Source: Parietaria judaica
Lineage: Eukaryota > Streptophyta > Magnoliopsida > Rosales > Urticaceae
Direction of reading: 5' to 3'
DNA length: 64,000 nucleotides
Assembly: GCA_954871525.1 (NCBI GenBank)
Contig: OX940870.1
Coordinates: forward strand, 29,378,555 to 29,442,554
Of the stretch, positions 22,964-37,415 are shown piece after piece (within the stretch, counting starts at the first letter, position 1; every line of letters starts with the position of its first letter). Both the position numbers and the translations under genes were made by a program. Below the pieces are notes generated by a model. It saw only the letters and a program-made list of their open reading frames with translations, made no database searches and had not been told where the DNA came from.

Positions 22964-25386
22964 TCACAGTTCAACTTTCATATGACCACCCGGTAGAGAC
23001 CCTGCAAAACGCAACACATTATAATAATTTTATGAGCTATTAGAAAAAATGAATAAAAGAACCAACCTTCCACATCTTGGCTGCTAGGAGACGTTCGGGC
23101 TCCGAAGCTCATTTGGACGACATTGTTAAGCTCGTCTTCCCACATAATTGCTATCTGAAACATTACGGTTACTAAAAAACGCGAGAAACAAAATTAAAAC
23201 GGAATTGCAGATACCGGGCTTGGCTTGGAGAAGTTAACGCATTAGAACATGGTATTCTCTTTTGACTATGATACAAACCCATTATAGTAACTGGCTCATA
23301 TCAAGGATACTAGTTTACGAGTTGAAAGGGGTGAAACAGGGTCCGATAACTTGTATGGTAAAAAACCCGGAGTCGTTTCATCGCGGTTCAATGTAGCCCC
23401 ATTTTAATTTAATGTGAATATGGGATTGTAACAGACTGATGTAACGGAAGCTTACTGATAATACTAAGACAACGAGGAGAACGGTGATAAATAATTAAAA
23501 AATAAAAAAAAACCCACCTACCTGGCTCGGTTCCTTGAAAGCTCCAGGCAATGGCGTCAAATGAGAATTGATTGCTCTTCGTAGTGCATCGGAGGAGCCA
23601 CCCATGCCCGGAATACCTGGCTGAATTAGCCCTTGTTGCAACGATGGATAGGCCATAGGCATATCCGGAGCAAACGTTAAGGAAGGTGAAGAACCGACTA
23701 CCCGAGATTGAAGCATCTACAAGGATATGTGGATTATAAGCTGATAGAAAAAAGGGACATGTCTGTGCCTGAAATGCAGAGATTGTCACTTGAAACTTAC
23801 GTCCTTTGCGAGAAGCCCCTCGATGTTGAAGTCTAACCGGGGATTAACCGTTGCCAACTTCATCGACAAAAACTGCAGTAAGAGAAGAGTTCCTCGTGTG
23901 AGTTCCTCGAGTTTACATCGGATCGACGTACTGTCTCAAAGACCAAGCGACACGAGAATTAAAGAAACACTAATTGCGTACCTCAACCTGTCGTTGCAGC
24001 GATTGCACGTAATTTATTATTTCATCCAACATCACTGCCTTACCAGTAACCTGCGACGAATCCGTCCCTTGTTAAATAACAGTAATGTAAGCTATGGAAG
24101 AACACAGCAACATAACGCAATATATATAGATATAGAGATATAAATCAACCTTGCTACATCCAGGTACTAGGTCCTGAAGGAACTTCATCCTTTCGCTGAT
24201 TTTTTCCCTCCTTACCTACATTCAGAAATCAATGAGTTCACCGGTTTCAACAAATTCGCTCCAAAAAAACGTTGAAGCTGAAATCTTACTCTCTCGGCGA
24301 GACTGTGGCTATTCGTAGCTTGGCCTCTCCTTGCCCGAACATGAATATAATCTTCTTTCGCAGGATCTGAAGCTTGAGAACCCTGTTTCCCAGTTTTCCC
24401 TGCTGTTTTCGGGCTCGGATTCTGGTCTCCCTTCGATTGAAGTTCCGAATCTTCCTTCGTCAAAGCTCCTTTCGCTCGATCGGGATCTGAATCCTGGATC
24501 AGAGTAATGAGCAACAACTCATGAGCAAAGGGTAGTGCTTATATCTTTCATTTTTGAACCGGATAATCGAAACAAAGGCTACCTGCGCAATCCGTTTCCT
24601 CTTCTTCGAGCTGAGCTCTTTACCAGAAGATTCTCCTCCAAACATGGCCAATTCGTCTTGACCAGCTCCGGCGCCGCTGCTGAGCTCGGCTTCGTCGGAT
24701 TCATCTGGCTTCGCTTCATCAAGAGATCTGCTGCTCTTTCTCTCATTCTGGAGCGGACTCTCATTGTTAGCCCTCTCAGCAGCCACAGAAGCGTCTCTAG
24801 AGCCCTCGTTAGCGCACAGCTCGACCCTCTGCGAGCTCATACCGGGCGCCACGTGTCTGAAACCACCGCCAGCGAAAACCTCTTGACCACTACCGGGGAT
24901 CATCCCGTGGTTCCTCATGTAAATCCCGGTAGTTTCGGGGATCGCAAAAGGGTTCATCATCTCGCTGAAATTCCCGCCGTTGAAGCTCGAGAACCTCGCG
25001 GCTCGCTCGATGAAGGCAGAATCAGCCGGAAGCTGAGACAAGCTCGGGGGAATGACGCCCGGCAAGTTCGGCAAGAAGGTGCCGCCTTTCAGCATCGAAT
25101 TCGGCGGAGCCCAGCCGCCTTTCCTGATCCCAAGCGCGCTGAAAGCGCCCGAGTTGCCGTCGCAGAACCCCAAGCTCTGCGAACAGCTCGGGTGGTCCCA
25201 AATCGCAGGCACAAACCCGTCCGCCGTTGGAGCCGACGAACACGAAGACGAGCCAATCGCCATGGAATTCCCAGGCTGGACCAAGCCCATGGAGGTCGTG
25301 ATGGAGCCATCGAACTTCCAGTCCGAGGACGACCCAGCTGAGTAATTCATGTGATCTTCGCTCTTCTCCTTCTCACCCATATCCAT
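22964..25386 (-). CDS. bHLH transcription factor, bHLH49/62/78 (BPE/CIB) group
   Basis: Nuclear DNA-binding factor of the subgroup that binds E/G-box DNA and promotes growth or flowering in Arabidopsis. Eight exons read right to left: 25386-24583, 24493-24290, 24215-24150, 24050-23982, 23872-23801, 23716-23522, 23154-23067, 23001-22964; phases agree and give 511 residues. The acidic, Ser-rich N-terminus includes the family blocks [20 protein letters not shown] and SSKKRKR. The basic region and HLH span ~320-385 ([20 protein letters not shown], then [20 protein letters not shown]), with the His-Glu-Arg type contacts expected for E-box binding. The conserved tail ends [11 protein letters not shown]. 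Closest by memory to Arabidopsis bHLH49. The exon-1 start MDMGEKE is the first ATG of the open frame. No damage seen. Confidence 0.93.
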
Positions 25387-25883
25387 TTCCCCTTTTCACT
25401 TCAATTAATGAGCATTGAAGCCATACTCGAAGATCACAGAGACCGTTTCGGTCTGCAACTTTTTGAACAAGTCTCACTCACTCTCTCAGTCTGAAGAAGA
25501 AAGGAGAAAAAGCAGGCACATTTAAAAGGACATTGTTTTCAGCATAATAAATACCTATTCAAAACCCTAGTCAGAGGAGAGAGAGAGAGAGACCCAACAA
25601 CTAAAAGTAGGAAGATAAAGATACCCACTTCAGATTCTGTGCTACTTTTGGTACTCTCCTCCTCCTCTCCATCGAGTGAGATATAAAAATGAAAACTTTT
25701 GGCTGAATTTGGGTGTGTGTGTTCAAACTTCAAACTTGAAAAGCCATGGCTGGTTTTGGGCTCAGAAAACAAACTCGAAACTGTATTAATAGCGAAAGAG
25801 AGATGATTGAAAAGGGTGTTAAAAGAAAATAACTGGGAAAGAGAAAGAAGGAAGGAGAGAATGGCAAAGTTGCTGCATTTATA
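25387..25883 (-). promoter_or_regulatory. Putative 5' leader and TATA box of the bHLH gene
   Basis: A TATA-like CTATAAATGC lies on the minus strand near 25878-25886, about 490 bases before the start codon. Between them are a CT-rich tract (GA-repeats on the plus strand, 25576-25591) and upstream ATGs, including a five-codon frame at about 25745 (MAFQV) and a frame of about 23 codons at about 25672 (MERRRRVPKVAQ). These could act as uORFs unless removed as a leader intron. Confidence 0.4.
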
Positions 25884-26089
25884 GCCACGCTTACATAAAA
25901 AAGAGAGCTCTTGATGATTAACCACCGCCACTGCTGCTTACTCTAATATAATATTAAAATAAAACTAATTAATTAATTTAATCCCTCGTATCATCATATC
26001 ATATCATATGCTTTCTTCTTAATTACTTCCATTACTATAGATATAGCAGGATGCTATAGGCAGGTTTTTTCACACTCTTTCTAACACGG

Positions 26090-26260
26090 CAGAACCTTTA
26101 TAAATTAATATTCGATAAATTAATACTTCGATTAATTAATAATTTTTTTTGATCCCGATTATGCTAATGTAGTTTAATTTTTACTTTAATAAATTAATAA
26201 ACTCGATAATATAATAAATTTCTCTAGTCACAATCTTATTAATTTATAGTGATTCAACTG
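26090..26260. mobile_element. MITE copy A
   Basis: The left end CAGAACCTTTATAAATTAAT and the right end (reverse complement) CAGTTGAATCACTATAAATT form terminal inverted repeats. It is the same family as the larger copy at 29328. 171 bp; no clear target duplication. Confidence 0.6.
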
Positions 26261-29200
26261 GCACGTGATAGTCTTTAAGTTATCATTATGTTACTTTTGA
26301 TCTGTTATTTTAGTTAAGCATTTATGTATCACATTTAATAATATATGTATTTTTGCCACACACAAAATAACATAAGTATTTTCGTCATTAATTTCTCAAT
26401 TTTTCACGCATGTCACGTGCTTACGTGGACGACACGTAGGTACTTAAGTGGGACTACGGATAGAATTCAACAAAATGATAACTTCATAATTTTTTCAAAC
26501 AAATATATAAAATAGAGACTTATTTACAACAAAGTACCAATTTCTCTTACTTTTTACATATGGCATAATTTAGAAACAAAAAATGTAAGGAGACGAAACT
26601 ATTACTGAAAAATCTTAACGAAAAATGAATGCCTCCGTGAGAAAGGAGAAAAGAAAAGTAATCAAAAGTTAGTTATGTAAAATAACAAACAAGGTTTTAT
26701 AAAACTGTTTTATGTTTTCTTAAGGAATTCATGAACCAAACATGCGATGCAACAAGTGTTTAATCTTTTGCAAAACGAAGAATTTTATTAAGACTTAAAC
26801 AAGCCGCGAAAAGTATGTTTTTGGTAGTCCTCGCCTTCGAAGGACTTTATGCTTTGAAGACTCAAGTTCAATCCCACTAATTTCATTTTATTTATTTTTA
26901 ATATTATTTTTATCATTCCTATTTTGTACTTCATTTGAATTTATTTGTACATTGTGTTTCGAAGATTCAACTTTGGCTAAGTTGTTGCATAGTACACCAC
27001 ATTAGGTCTTATGAATTTGTTATAAATTTTTATTCTCAAATGGGGTGAAAAATCCCGAGAAGTAATATGTGATTTAATTTCATGCAAAACGGAGGACCTT
27101 GCTAGGGCTTAACAAGCAACTAATCTTCTTGAAAGAACGGGTTGGTTGTGTTTAGAAACACGTTATACATATTATAATGTATGGTTGTCAGCGGCTCTTA
27201 ACATAACGGCAACTTCACTCGAGCTGTGAATCATACGCTATTATAGCGTATATGTCTAGTGGGGCTTTATCTCCCACGCTATAATACCGTGGTTGATAAA
27301 ATCTGAACAGTGCAACGTTATTTGCAGCGCTACATTGTTCATGAGTTACAAATGTCCAAAATTTACATAATTGTTTAATATTTCCTCTTAATATGATTTA
27401 CTTTGTATAAATTTACTGTTTTGCAATATAATTTAGAAGAGCAATATTTTAATATATGTGAGTGATTTTTAGTCATTTGAATGATTGATCCAATTAGGAA
27501 TTGAAAAATAAATATAGAGTTATGAATGTAAATATAATATAAAGGGAAAGAATAGAGTTGAATCGAAAATGATTTACTAATTATTGAAAAATAAAATAGG
27601 AAATAGAGTGACCCGGTGAGATAATCTATAATATTAAAATAACACCACAAGTGCACCACTCGTGTTTAATTGCTTTTGGATCACAAAGCAATACTTGAGA
27701 ATGGTGAAAGACATCATATATCAAAACAAAATACAAATTAATATTGGTTGTATGATTTATGAATCAATTTTAAAATTCAAATCTTAAAAAAAAAATAGTA
27801 TAAAATTTGCAAAAGGGCAACATTTTTTAACAAACTCTTTTGCACGGAGATTTGCTGCGACCTCGACACTTTTGTGACAAACGCTGACCCAAAGCTCGGA
27901 TCGCTGACATCAAAAACTAATTCTCGCGGAGAACACAATTACTTAAGTGATTTATTATAAGAATTATGTGATAATATATATAGTTATATACATAGAAGAA
28001 TTATCATAAACTAAAAGAAATCATACATTTGAAAACTGTAAATTTTTTAACAATGAAACAAAATCTGACAATGAAAGCGTATGAATTTCAAACTAATGTA
28101 TTACGAAACAGGTTTTCCAAAGAACCACACATTAAAGTTCTAAAATGTTATCTTCATGTGTATGTAATTAGGGATATAGGTTATATTCGTGTGATAAGAA
28201 GAAAGGCAATATATTATCTAATAATACAATACCTTAATAATACCATACCGATAAAGTTAAAAATTTCCCGGACTTCTAGCATTACTTTAAATTAAAAATC
28301 ATTGAGAACCAATAAATAACAAGATTATCTTGATTTTTAAATTTTCTATTATATTTTGCTTGAGCTGTGTTTTTCCATATATTTTTTTTAAAATATAAAT
28401 TTAAAAATGAGCTACCTACTGACAGTGCCAACTCTAAGCTTAAGGCTTTTCCTTTATCTTATTGCGTTGTCCTTCATTACGCTTTGGAAGAAGAGCTTAA
28501 GATCTTTAATGGGGTTTGTTTGGTCAAGAACCCCAAAATCTAGCTCTTAATTTTTCCTTAATTTTATAAGAAAGCTATTAACTAATCCAATTAATTATCT
28601 AGAGGTAGGCCATATGGTAATCTACGGTACCACCTTTCTGATGCGTTGACCATCTTATCTGTCACACTATGCTCTAAGCTGTATGTTTGACCGACCCAGC
28701 CCAAGGCAAGAGAAACATCTTCATGTGGTATTTGAAAGGAAAACTCAAACTTAGCAATTTTGGTGTATTTTTAGATTCAAGCTTTTCATTATTATTATTA
28801 TTATTTTCTTTTTTTTTTCAGCTCGGGGTGGGTATTTTGTAGTATTTAATCTTATAATAGCCGTGAAAGTTCTTAATTCTTTTTTACGACAAAGGTTCCT
28901 AATATATTATCATATAATAGCGGCAAAAATAATTTATTTTTTTTCGTCGTTCAATCCTACAATCAGGTACGCTTGAGGAGGAGGAATATAGTGTGGGCTA
29001 TGCTTCGAACATGAACACTAGAAATCAAATTTCTTAAGTTTAAAAAGCTCAAAATCACCGAGACATACATGATACAATAAGAGGCAATTGTAAATTTCGC
29101 TAGGAGAAGACTAAGAGAATTGTGTAAGCCCTTCCTCTACCACGGTACCACCTCTATGAAACACGAACAAGCCCTGCATTGAGTTTTAAAAAAATTGTTA

Positions 29201-29327
29201 GATCTTGTGGAACATTTCATCAAGGCAAACTGAGGCTAAGTTAGATTAGAGCTTAGACACGCAAGTTTGCAAAGTTGGAGCTTGCATTATCTTATCAGTG
29301 CAAAACTTCAAATGTATATTAGGCATA

Positions 29328-29980
29328 CAGTAGAATCTCTATAAATTAATATTGTTGGGACCGGTAAAAAATATTATCTTATCGTATTATTAATTAACAT
29401 ATAAATTAATAATTTATTAATTTATACAATAATGAAGAAAAAATATTAGTTAGCTATAAGTATATAAATATCTTTACTAACAAAAAATTATTTCAATTTA
29501 TTATATCGAGAATATTAAAGTATCAATATTAAGAATATTAAGAGAGACTATTATTATGATTTAAAAAGATTTTATTATTGTACCAATGTCATAAATATTA
29601 AAGAGCCCAATAATATTAAAGAAGAATGACAACAACTTCTTAGAGTAGTGATAATTAAAGCTGTAATAATTACTACAGAATCATATTTTAAGAAGACTAC
29701 ATAATTAGTGATGTAATTTTATCTTTTTATATAATGCTATTTCATAGTTATTTATGTTTTATTTTATTTATAGTGATTTTATAATTATTTATGTAATTTT
29801 TTATATTGAATTATTAATTTATATATCATTTCGGACCTATATACTTACCAAAAAAATTATAATCTTATAAATTTAGCGAATTATTAATTTAGCTAGTTAG
29901 GCCCGAGTCGGGACCGGGCAAAAATATTATTTAATCGCGACTATTAATTTATCGAGTATTAATTTATAGTGGTTCAACTG
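29328..29980. mobile_element. MITE copy B, 653 bp
   Basis: Terminal inverted repeats CAGTAGAATCTCTATAAATT (left) and CAGTTGAACCACTATAAATT (right, reverse complement); interior almost pure AT. The flanks read TA on both sides, compatible with a TA target duplication. Confidence 0.65.
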
Positions 29981-32789
29981 TATGTTGTAACAAAGTCTTA
30001 AGGTCATCTCCAACCGACCACTCTATTTTCCGCCTATTTCTCAGTTAATAGTAAATCATCTCCAACCTAACTCTATTTTTATTAGAGGCGGCGATTCAGT
30101 TTCGTATCGTGTTCATGTTGGGTCTTAATCGTTTTTTTACTTATATTGTTTAGATCCAGACCCGCCCCATTTATTAATCGTGTTAGAAGACGAGACTCAT
30201 ACCCGCCCCATTTAAATAAAGTTTTTTATCGTGTCTACCTGTTTAACCCAATTAATACTCATTTAACTTAATTTATTTAACTATATTATCGAAGATTTTA
30301 AAATTTCACTAATAAAGTGTTTATTTGTGTTGTCACTGTTTCGTGTTTCGTGTCCGTCTCTAAATTGTCACCCGTAATTTTCATTCTCTTTATATTGTAT
30401 TTACACTCAAACCTTTATATTTTATTTATTGATTCCTAATAAGATCACTTATTCATATTACTAAAACTCACTCACATTTATTAATATAAAAAGTACAACA
30501 CAACACAAATAAAATAAAATTGCAACACAAACACAAATATAAAAGAAAGTTACAATACCACACAAACAAAATAAAATAAAATTACAGCAGAACATAATTG
30601 TGTTTGCAAATGTCTTTGTTGTCTTTTAGATCATGTAAAATAACATATTTTTATAAGTTAAATACTTTTTCCTATCGAAAGTAGTTTTTTGAGGCAAATA
30701 ATTACTCTTTATATATAATATTGAGGATAAATATTAAATAATTTTATAAACTTTAGACACATATGAAATTTAAGAGTTTTAAAAGACCAAAAAAATAAAT
30801 ATAACGCAACAGTGTCATGCTTCATGTAGTGCGACACTGTTCATTAATTATCTTAATTCCACGTCAAATGGAGTGGAGAACAGTGTTCCACTGGAGCTAA
30901 TACTCCAAATTGGAATGGAGAATAACGCTTCACACTACTCTAAGCGTGTTTATGAAATCAGTATTGTCAATCTATAACTTAGTAGGATAAGGAGACTAAT
31001 AGGAGGGTAATCGTGAGATCATCTAGAGAGATTAAAGAGACTCAGAGTGAAACTTAGAAGCTTAAATGTTAGTTTTAGTGAGGGAATCGATTTGCTGTAG
31101 TCTGTAGAGAGAAAATAGAATAGAATAGAATATGAGAGAGAAAGCGGAATTGTGTATGATTAGTTATAATTTTTTTGGTTAATAATCAATAAAACCTTCA
31201 AGATATATTTTCTTAGTATATTTTTTTGTTTTGGGTTCTTCGTCTTCTTAGGTGATCTTGGTTAAATTAAATGTCGATGATTTCTGTACTAACTGATTTA
31301 CAAATCAATTAAGTATTCTTAGAGTATTTGAATTTTAAATAGTACCCGAACATTTTGTCATAACAAAAATCAATTTCTTTGGCTTGTGTAACAAAAAAGC
31401 CGATTGAATTGTGCATGAGAAAGGAAAGGAAATATTTTGGGAAACTTCCTCCCTTGCACCAAGCTTCCATAGTTGGGAGGGACTGATGTGATAGACACTG
31501 ATTCCACCGGCGTCCATCTATAGGGCCATTATTTATCACGTTGCTAGTTCATTGCAACAACATTTTGGGGCTTAACAGATTAACATCATCCAAGGGGCCG
31601 GTCTTGGCTGCGTGTTTCCACTATCATCGCTCGAATGCTTATTATAGGGTACAAGCCTTTCCTAAGGTGCGTGATGATACCTCAAATAAAGCACCAAAAT
31701 GTCGATTCATTTTTTACATCAATTGATATTTAGAAAGATGTTCGGAGCTTGTTAGTGTGTGGTTGGTTAAACACGAGTGTTTGACATTATTTGGTAATCG
31801 TTTATGAGTATGTAATTGTTGAAAATGATCGAGCATGTTTTCTCGATGATCAAGTTTGGGATAATTTGAACACGAAATCAAGAAAGCAAATATTTATGCC
31901 ACAACATGTTAGATTTCGTCCAAAGATCTAAAATCGTTTTTGCAGCTCACTTCGACGGAGTTCTAGAAGAAAAGAAATTGAACTAATTTGTTAGCTACGA
32001 TCCGTTTAATTCATAATTATCGATGAATGCATCACTCTCAATAAAGTAGTTGCATATCATGAAAGTAGAATTTATCAAAGTACCGACTAGTGACAAATTT
32101 ACAGAAATTCTAATTACGCAAAAGATACAATTAACCGCAAGAGAACATTAATTATCTTTTATTTATTAATAGGAATTCTTACCACTCTTTTTTTGTAGAA
32201 TGATAACAGCAAGGATGTTATATAATCACAGTAATTAATTATATATCACTGTAGACCCATCTTATAGGAGCCTTCATTAAACCATTCTTACCTAAAAGGG
32301 GTATCCATATGAATAATTAATAACAGAAGGTCATAACATATATATTTTTTTTTTCTGCAAATTTTATAGTTCTTACTTTATATATAGTATTGGACTGTCC
32401 CTTTCTCTCATGCCATTATTAGTTGGCATTGGGAATTGCAATCACAATGACCAAGGCTTTAGAATAATGGAATCTCCTTCACATAACTATGCTTTTGTAC
32501 AAGTAATTGCTCAACTGGGGTCTTTAGGAAATTGCTCTATTAAAGAGGGAAAAATGATTTGCATTGATTGGGTTACTTCTACAAGGCACCACAGAGAAGG
32601 TGAAAGAAAAAAATGAAAAAAACAATTCAAAGAACAGATTCCCAAAAGAAATTTATATTATGAGTCATATTGTTTATTTGTACATTACTCTCCTCTTGTC
32701 CATTAAAAATATAAAATAATGAATTTGGTATCATTATCATTCCTCTGTACAAAGCATAAGAAGCCATGAACAAAATCATGAAGTTGGTG

Positions 32790-32989
32790 GATATATATAT
32801 ATATATATCAAAGTTTTAAATACCGCTTGTCGATGTCGTTTCGCACTTTTCATTTTACGGATATATCGCATGTCGATTGGTATATCATATGTAAATCGAT
32901 AGATATGCCGATGGATATATCGTTTCGTATATCCTCGAAAAAAGATTTTCGATGGGCATGCCGATGGATATTCGAGAAATTTAATACCT

Positions 32990-33036
<47 letters not shown>
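32790..33036. repeat. Fold-back element bounded by TA microsatellites
   Basis: ATATATATCAAAGTTTTAAA near 32803 is mirrored by the reverse complement of 32980-33000 (two mismatches in 21). The middle has repeated GATGGATATATCG / GATATGCCGATGG wording. Probable MITE; ends obscured by TA runs. Confidence 0.45.
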
Positions 33037-33037
<1 letters not shown>

Positions 33038-35389
33038 CAAAGAAGAAAACTACACTGCTTTCAAAGAAACAAGGACTAGATTCCTTGGTGCCGATTTTCT
33101 ACAATTCTAAGTCTTTGCATTACGAACAAGCCAAGAACATGACTAATTGAAAAGGGACACGTGTGATGTGAGGTGTGAAATTTGAAACACTAAAAAATTC
33201 ATAATGAGTTAAATTAAAATAAAATAAAGTTGTAGTATGTGTGAAAGAGGTATTAAATTAGATTATTAGTGATGAGAGTTGGGTTGGCTTTTGGGAAAGC
33301 GAAAACCAAATCCCATCCTTTGCAACATGGGATGGGAGTTGGATATTCGAGATCTCCTTGACAATTCTTTAACACCTCTCTCTCGCTCAATGATAGTAAA
33401 GTAGTCATCGGGGTGAGCTCTAATCAATTAGAGAAGCACGGTTAAGGCATAAAAAAAGTATGAAAAAAACCAAATAAAGCTAATTTACAGATTTTCTGCT
33501 CACATATCGCAATCTATAGCAATTTAGTACTTACCAAGCTAGCGCGCATATATTATGTATATACCGCATTTACACTATCTACGTACGTACATACATATAG
33601 CTCTATACAAAAGGAAAATACATTTTTGAACCTTGTAGCTCGGTTAAACTTTTTTTTTTCTTTTTTTCTTTTTTACGTACCTCGTTTTCTTCTTTGAATC
33701 CACAATATCCTTTTGCATACTTCAAAACTAAGCGATCGACACCACCAGAATCATTCTATGTCATTTCTCTCTAAACGTGTTTTTTTTTTTTGTAAGTTGA
33801 AATTATGTTCTTCATTTTCTTGAAAAACCATGTCTCTCCCTGAAAGAATTTCATGGAATCTCACTCACATTGCCATTTAATTACGATGATATTCCTAGTC
33901 GACCATGGTGGTTGCCTTCGCTAATTTGACATGGCTCAGTGTCTTTTCTTAAATTTAGTAGATTAGAAACCCTAATTCGGGAGTCTATAAGAAATAAGTA
34001 CGATTTAAAAGGTTCTCAAATTCTATATACTCTATAAGGTAACAAATGCCCACATACATTTTCAAATTTCATGACATATATCCTTCTAGTTCACCTAAAG
34101 GGGCGTGTGCATATGGGATAGTGTTCACTGCTAACTCTTTAAAGTTTTTATAGCTCATATGAGGTATTAAAAAAAAGAGACAAAAATAGGATCAAATCAT
34201 ATATGTTGTCATGTAAAAGTTCACGATACGAGTTAACAAGAAACTTAATTACTTGTGCCAAATTTTTTACTTTAATATATATAAGTCATACTTTCTCTAA
34301 AAAAATATAGTATTTTATCGTAAACATCTCATACTACAGGTCCATGCAAACATCTATGCGTGTGCATGATTTAATGATATTGTTTTCCAACCTTTTGGTG
34401 ACTTTTTTTCTTCACTTCTTCCTCTAACCCTATCTAATTTCGTAAAAATTTCCAAGCCTTTTTCCACAACAAAAGATGGTCTCTGAGAAGAACAGAATGT
34501 GGGGTTATCACTATCCTCTCCCATGTATAAGATGTACTTTCTTCCCCACATGATTCTTCCTTTTTTCTTTTTATCTACAAACCCATTTGACCCTTTGAAT
34601 GACTTAATACTCTGTTAATGACAAAAGAAAAAGAAAAAGAAAAATAAAAAGAAGAAGAATTAAAGGAGCATATATTGTACAAAGTTGTCACTAATGTTAT
34701 TTTTATTTATTTTTTTGGTTCCTTCCATGCATTATCTATATATAAACGCAAAGATTATTCATATCGATAGCGGTACGTCTTTTTCGTTTGGTAAAGAAGT
34801 TATGAAGAAATAGAAAGCTACAGAATTGTGCCCCAAGATCATATATTAGCAAAATTGTCACGAAATTAATTAAAGCTCAAGCTCATTTGATTATATAATA
34901 TTTTCTCAATATTTATCTTATCCAATAGACATGAAAATGTGACATAAGCATGTGAAAGAACTTGCCATTTGTAGCCTACAAGCAAATGCCAAAACCCAAT
35001 GATATTAATTAAACTTCCACCATTGGCGCATCAGATCCAATATAAGTCAGTTCAATATATACCTCTTGAAATCTCTCATAGTTATTGGCCAAAATATCTG
35101 CATACCTAGGGCTCATTTTTAGAAAGATTAGTTGGTTTCTTTCGCACTGAAAAGAAGTGTTTTTCTTGTCAAGACACATAAATTCTAGCTTTGAGATTGA
35201 CACCACGTTTTTCTTATTTATGTCCTTGTATTTATATATCGTTATATACACTCCATATCATCAAGGACTGTGTAAGTAATTAATATCAAACTAGAATGGA
35301 AAGAGAAAAAGCTTCATGCCATTAATAGAATAACCCACAAAAAGAGTACACGTGTCACAATAAGGTATGATTCAACTTCAGTCTTCTAC

Positions 35390-36215
35390 GCAATTTCATA
35401 TGCTTTTCAAGAGTACCGAGGGTAAAAATACCAACAAACAGTCACGAGGATTATCTCCCCGAGTTCATCGAAAGGAGTTCGGATTTTTCCTCTTTTAGTG
35501 TCAAGAATCAACAAAAATGAGAATGATCAAAATGTTATGAATTCCTTTTAGTATTCTTCTATTGATTAACTTCGGTCTACAAGTTTCTGAGTACAAATTA
35601 TTTCGTTCTCTTCGTTTCCCTCCTTGGAATACTCAGGATTCGATCCTTTACAATGGTCATTTCTCTTTCTATTTATAGGCGAGTTACCCTAGCTAGGGCT
35701 CGGTTCCCTTGGTTGATTCTCATGTGGTCCCTCTTCTGAAAAGCGTTGTGGTCCTTACTGACATTCTCTACAAGAGCAATAAGACGCACTCCCACTAACG
35801 TTGTCGCCTGCCACGCTCTGAGGGCAACCAACTCAAGTAGTGCCCGTACGGCTCCATTTTGTTAGTTTCGTCGACCATCTCTTTGCTGCATTTAATGAGG
35901 TCAAGACGTACACCTTCGACGCGCCTTCGCTGGCTCTCTCTTTGGCTCCTTGAACTTCTCATCTGAGCGGCTTCTTTGATTGTCCTCCTCGAGCCTGCTT
36001 CTCCGAGCGACTCCTCCGAGCATCTTCTCCGAGAAGCACCCTCAGATGCTCTCCTCCGGGCACTTTCCTCGGGGACGCTTTCCCGAGCACCTTCCTCGTG
36101 AAAACTTCCTCGGAAGGAGATACTTACTCGTTCCTTTGCCTCCATTTTACGTCGTTCTTAGGATAAACGACACGAATAGTGTTAAGGAGGGATTGGAGGA
36201 AATCCGACCCTAACA
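35390..36215 (-). mobile_element. LTR-retrotransposon-like relic
   Basis: Read on the minus strand it starts TGTTAGGGTCGG at 36215, a common LTR opening. It contains a tandemly repeated CTCCTCCGAGC-type segment (35930-36115) and a TATA-like CTATTTATAGGC (plus strand) near 35668. No second LTR, target duplication or coding domain. The left end is a guess. Confidence 0.3.
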
Positions 36216-37415
36216 AGTACGCAAGCGTCTCGGCTTTTTTGAAATAAATCTTAATTGAACAATTGGATCGTATATACGCGTCAAGTAATTTCAATTCAAA
36301 CTACAATTGTAAATTTATACACAATATTGTAACATGACCTTAATACTAGTAAGACTATACCATGCACATCTCTTATTATGATTTAGTTACAAGAAAAAGT
36401 AACAAAGTGTTAACAAAGAATACGTATCTTATTATGATTTAAGCTGTTTTTTTGGATTTTTGTGCTTATTGTGTAATATATTCTCGGAGTGATTATTGAA
36501 ATTGGATGAGATATATCGTGATTCTAACGACATAGCGTATAACTTCAACACCAAAAAAATAAAAAAATTGATCGGTTAGTTAGAACTTCGGAGATAAGAA
36601 TCTAATAAGACCAAGTCGATATGGTATTAAGAAAAAGATAATTGAATTTTCGCAAAGAGCTTGTATACAATTTTTTAATACAGATGATAATGAGGATTTC
36701 TGGCGTCAATCCCAACCGCTTCAAAGAAAACACTCATCTCGAAAAGTGTTAAATATTATCTTAATTATTAATGATCAATAAATAACAGAATTAGGGATAA
36801 GAATTAGAGACCAAGTCTCTGATTGTACCAACTCAAAATATAAGGCTGTGGGATTGGATTTGTATTCAATTAAGCTCATGATCATGCTGTAATTGAAAAT
36901 CGTAAAGACCCAGTTTTTGGCTTAATTATTCCCTCTTTAATTATAGGAAGCAATCGTATTTTTGAGTGGGATGATCTCCAAACAATGCAAATTACGAACA
37001 TGTACTTGGGGCCAGCTTGATTGTTGATGAAGGCCCAATAATAGGCTTCTTGCTAATCCGGATGACGAAAAAGTTCCTAACATTTTTTTTCATCAATCAT
37101 TTTCTTTGAACGTAACTCATGGATTAGAAATTTATATCTAGACCTATAAATTATGAAAAACACCAAAGACGTGACATTGTTTAATAAGTGGGACGCTTTA
37201 GCTGCCCACTTTCATTTTGTGGCCGAGGGTCAGAAAAAGGGCAATTATTCATTCTTATAACCAACATTCTTAAGACCAAAGAGGAGGGTGGAAAACGTTG
37301 AAAACTTTGTTCTTGGTTCTCATGTACTAGATTCTCGGAACCGCAAGAAATTTTGGTTAGAATGAGATTCCAACTAATTACCTTTTGAGATTTTGAGAAG
37401 AGTTGGGCTTGAGAG

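Noticed and set aside
24535..25341. 268-codon plus-strand frame opposite bHLH exon 1
   Set aside because: Antisense shadow of a confidently identified exon; no start context, splice sites or domain.
25539..25931. 130-codon minus-strand frame upstream of the bHLH gene
   Set aside because: It begins upstream of the presumed TATA box and runs through the leader; composition is low-complexity and hydrophobic, with no family resemblance.
26820..26880. tRNA-like wording (AAGTTCAATCCCACT)
   Set aside because: No cloverleaf could be built around it; likely a decayed tRNA-derived SINE or chance.
33300..33350. Short GC-containing hairpin (CCCATCC...GGATGGG)
   Set aside because: Arms too short and no match to miRNA families I know, including miR482/2118.
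34354..34551. 65-codon minus-strand frame in the gene desert
   Set aside because: No family resemblance, no partner exons and AT-rich surroundings.
35795..36213. 116-codon minus-strand Ser/Arg/Glu-rich frame
   Set aside because: Produced by the CTCCTCCGAGC-type tandem repeats of an LTR-like relic.
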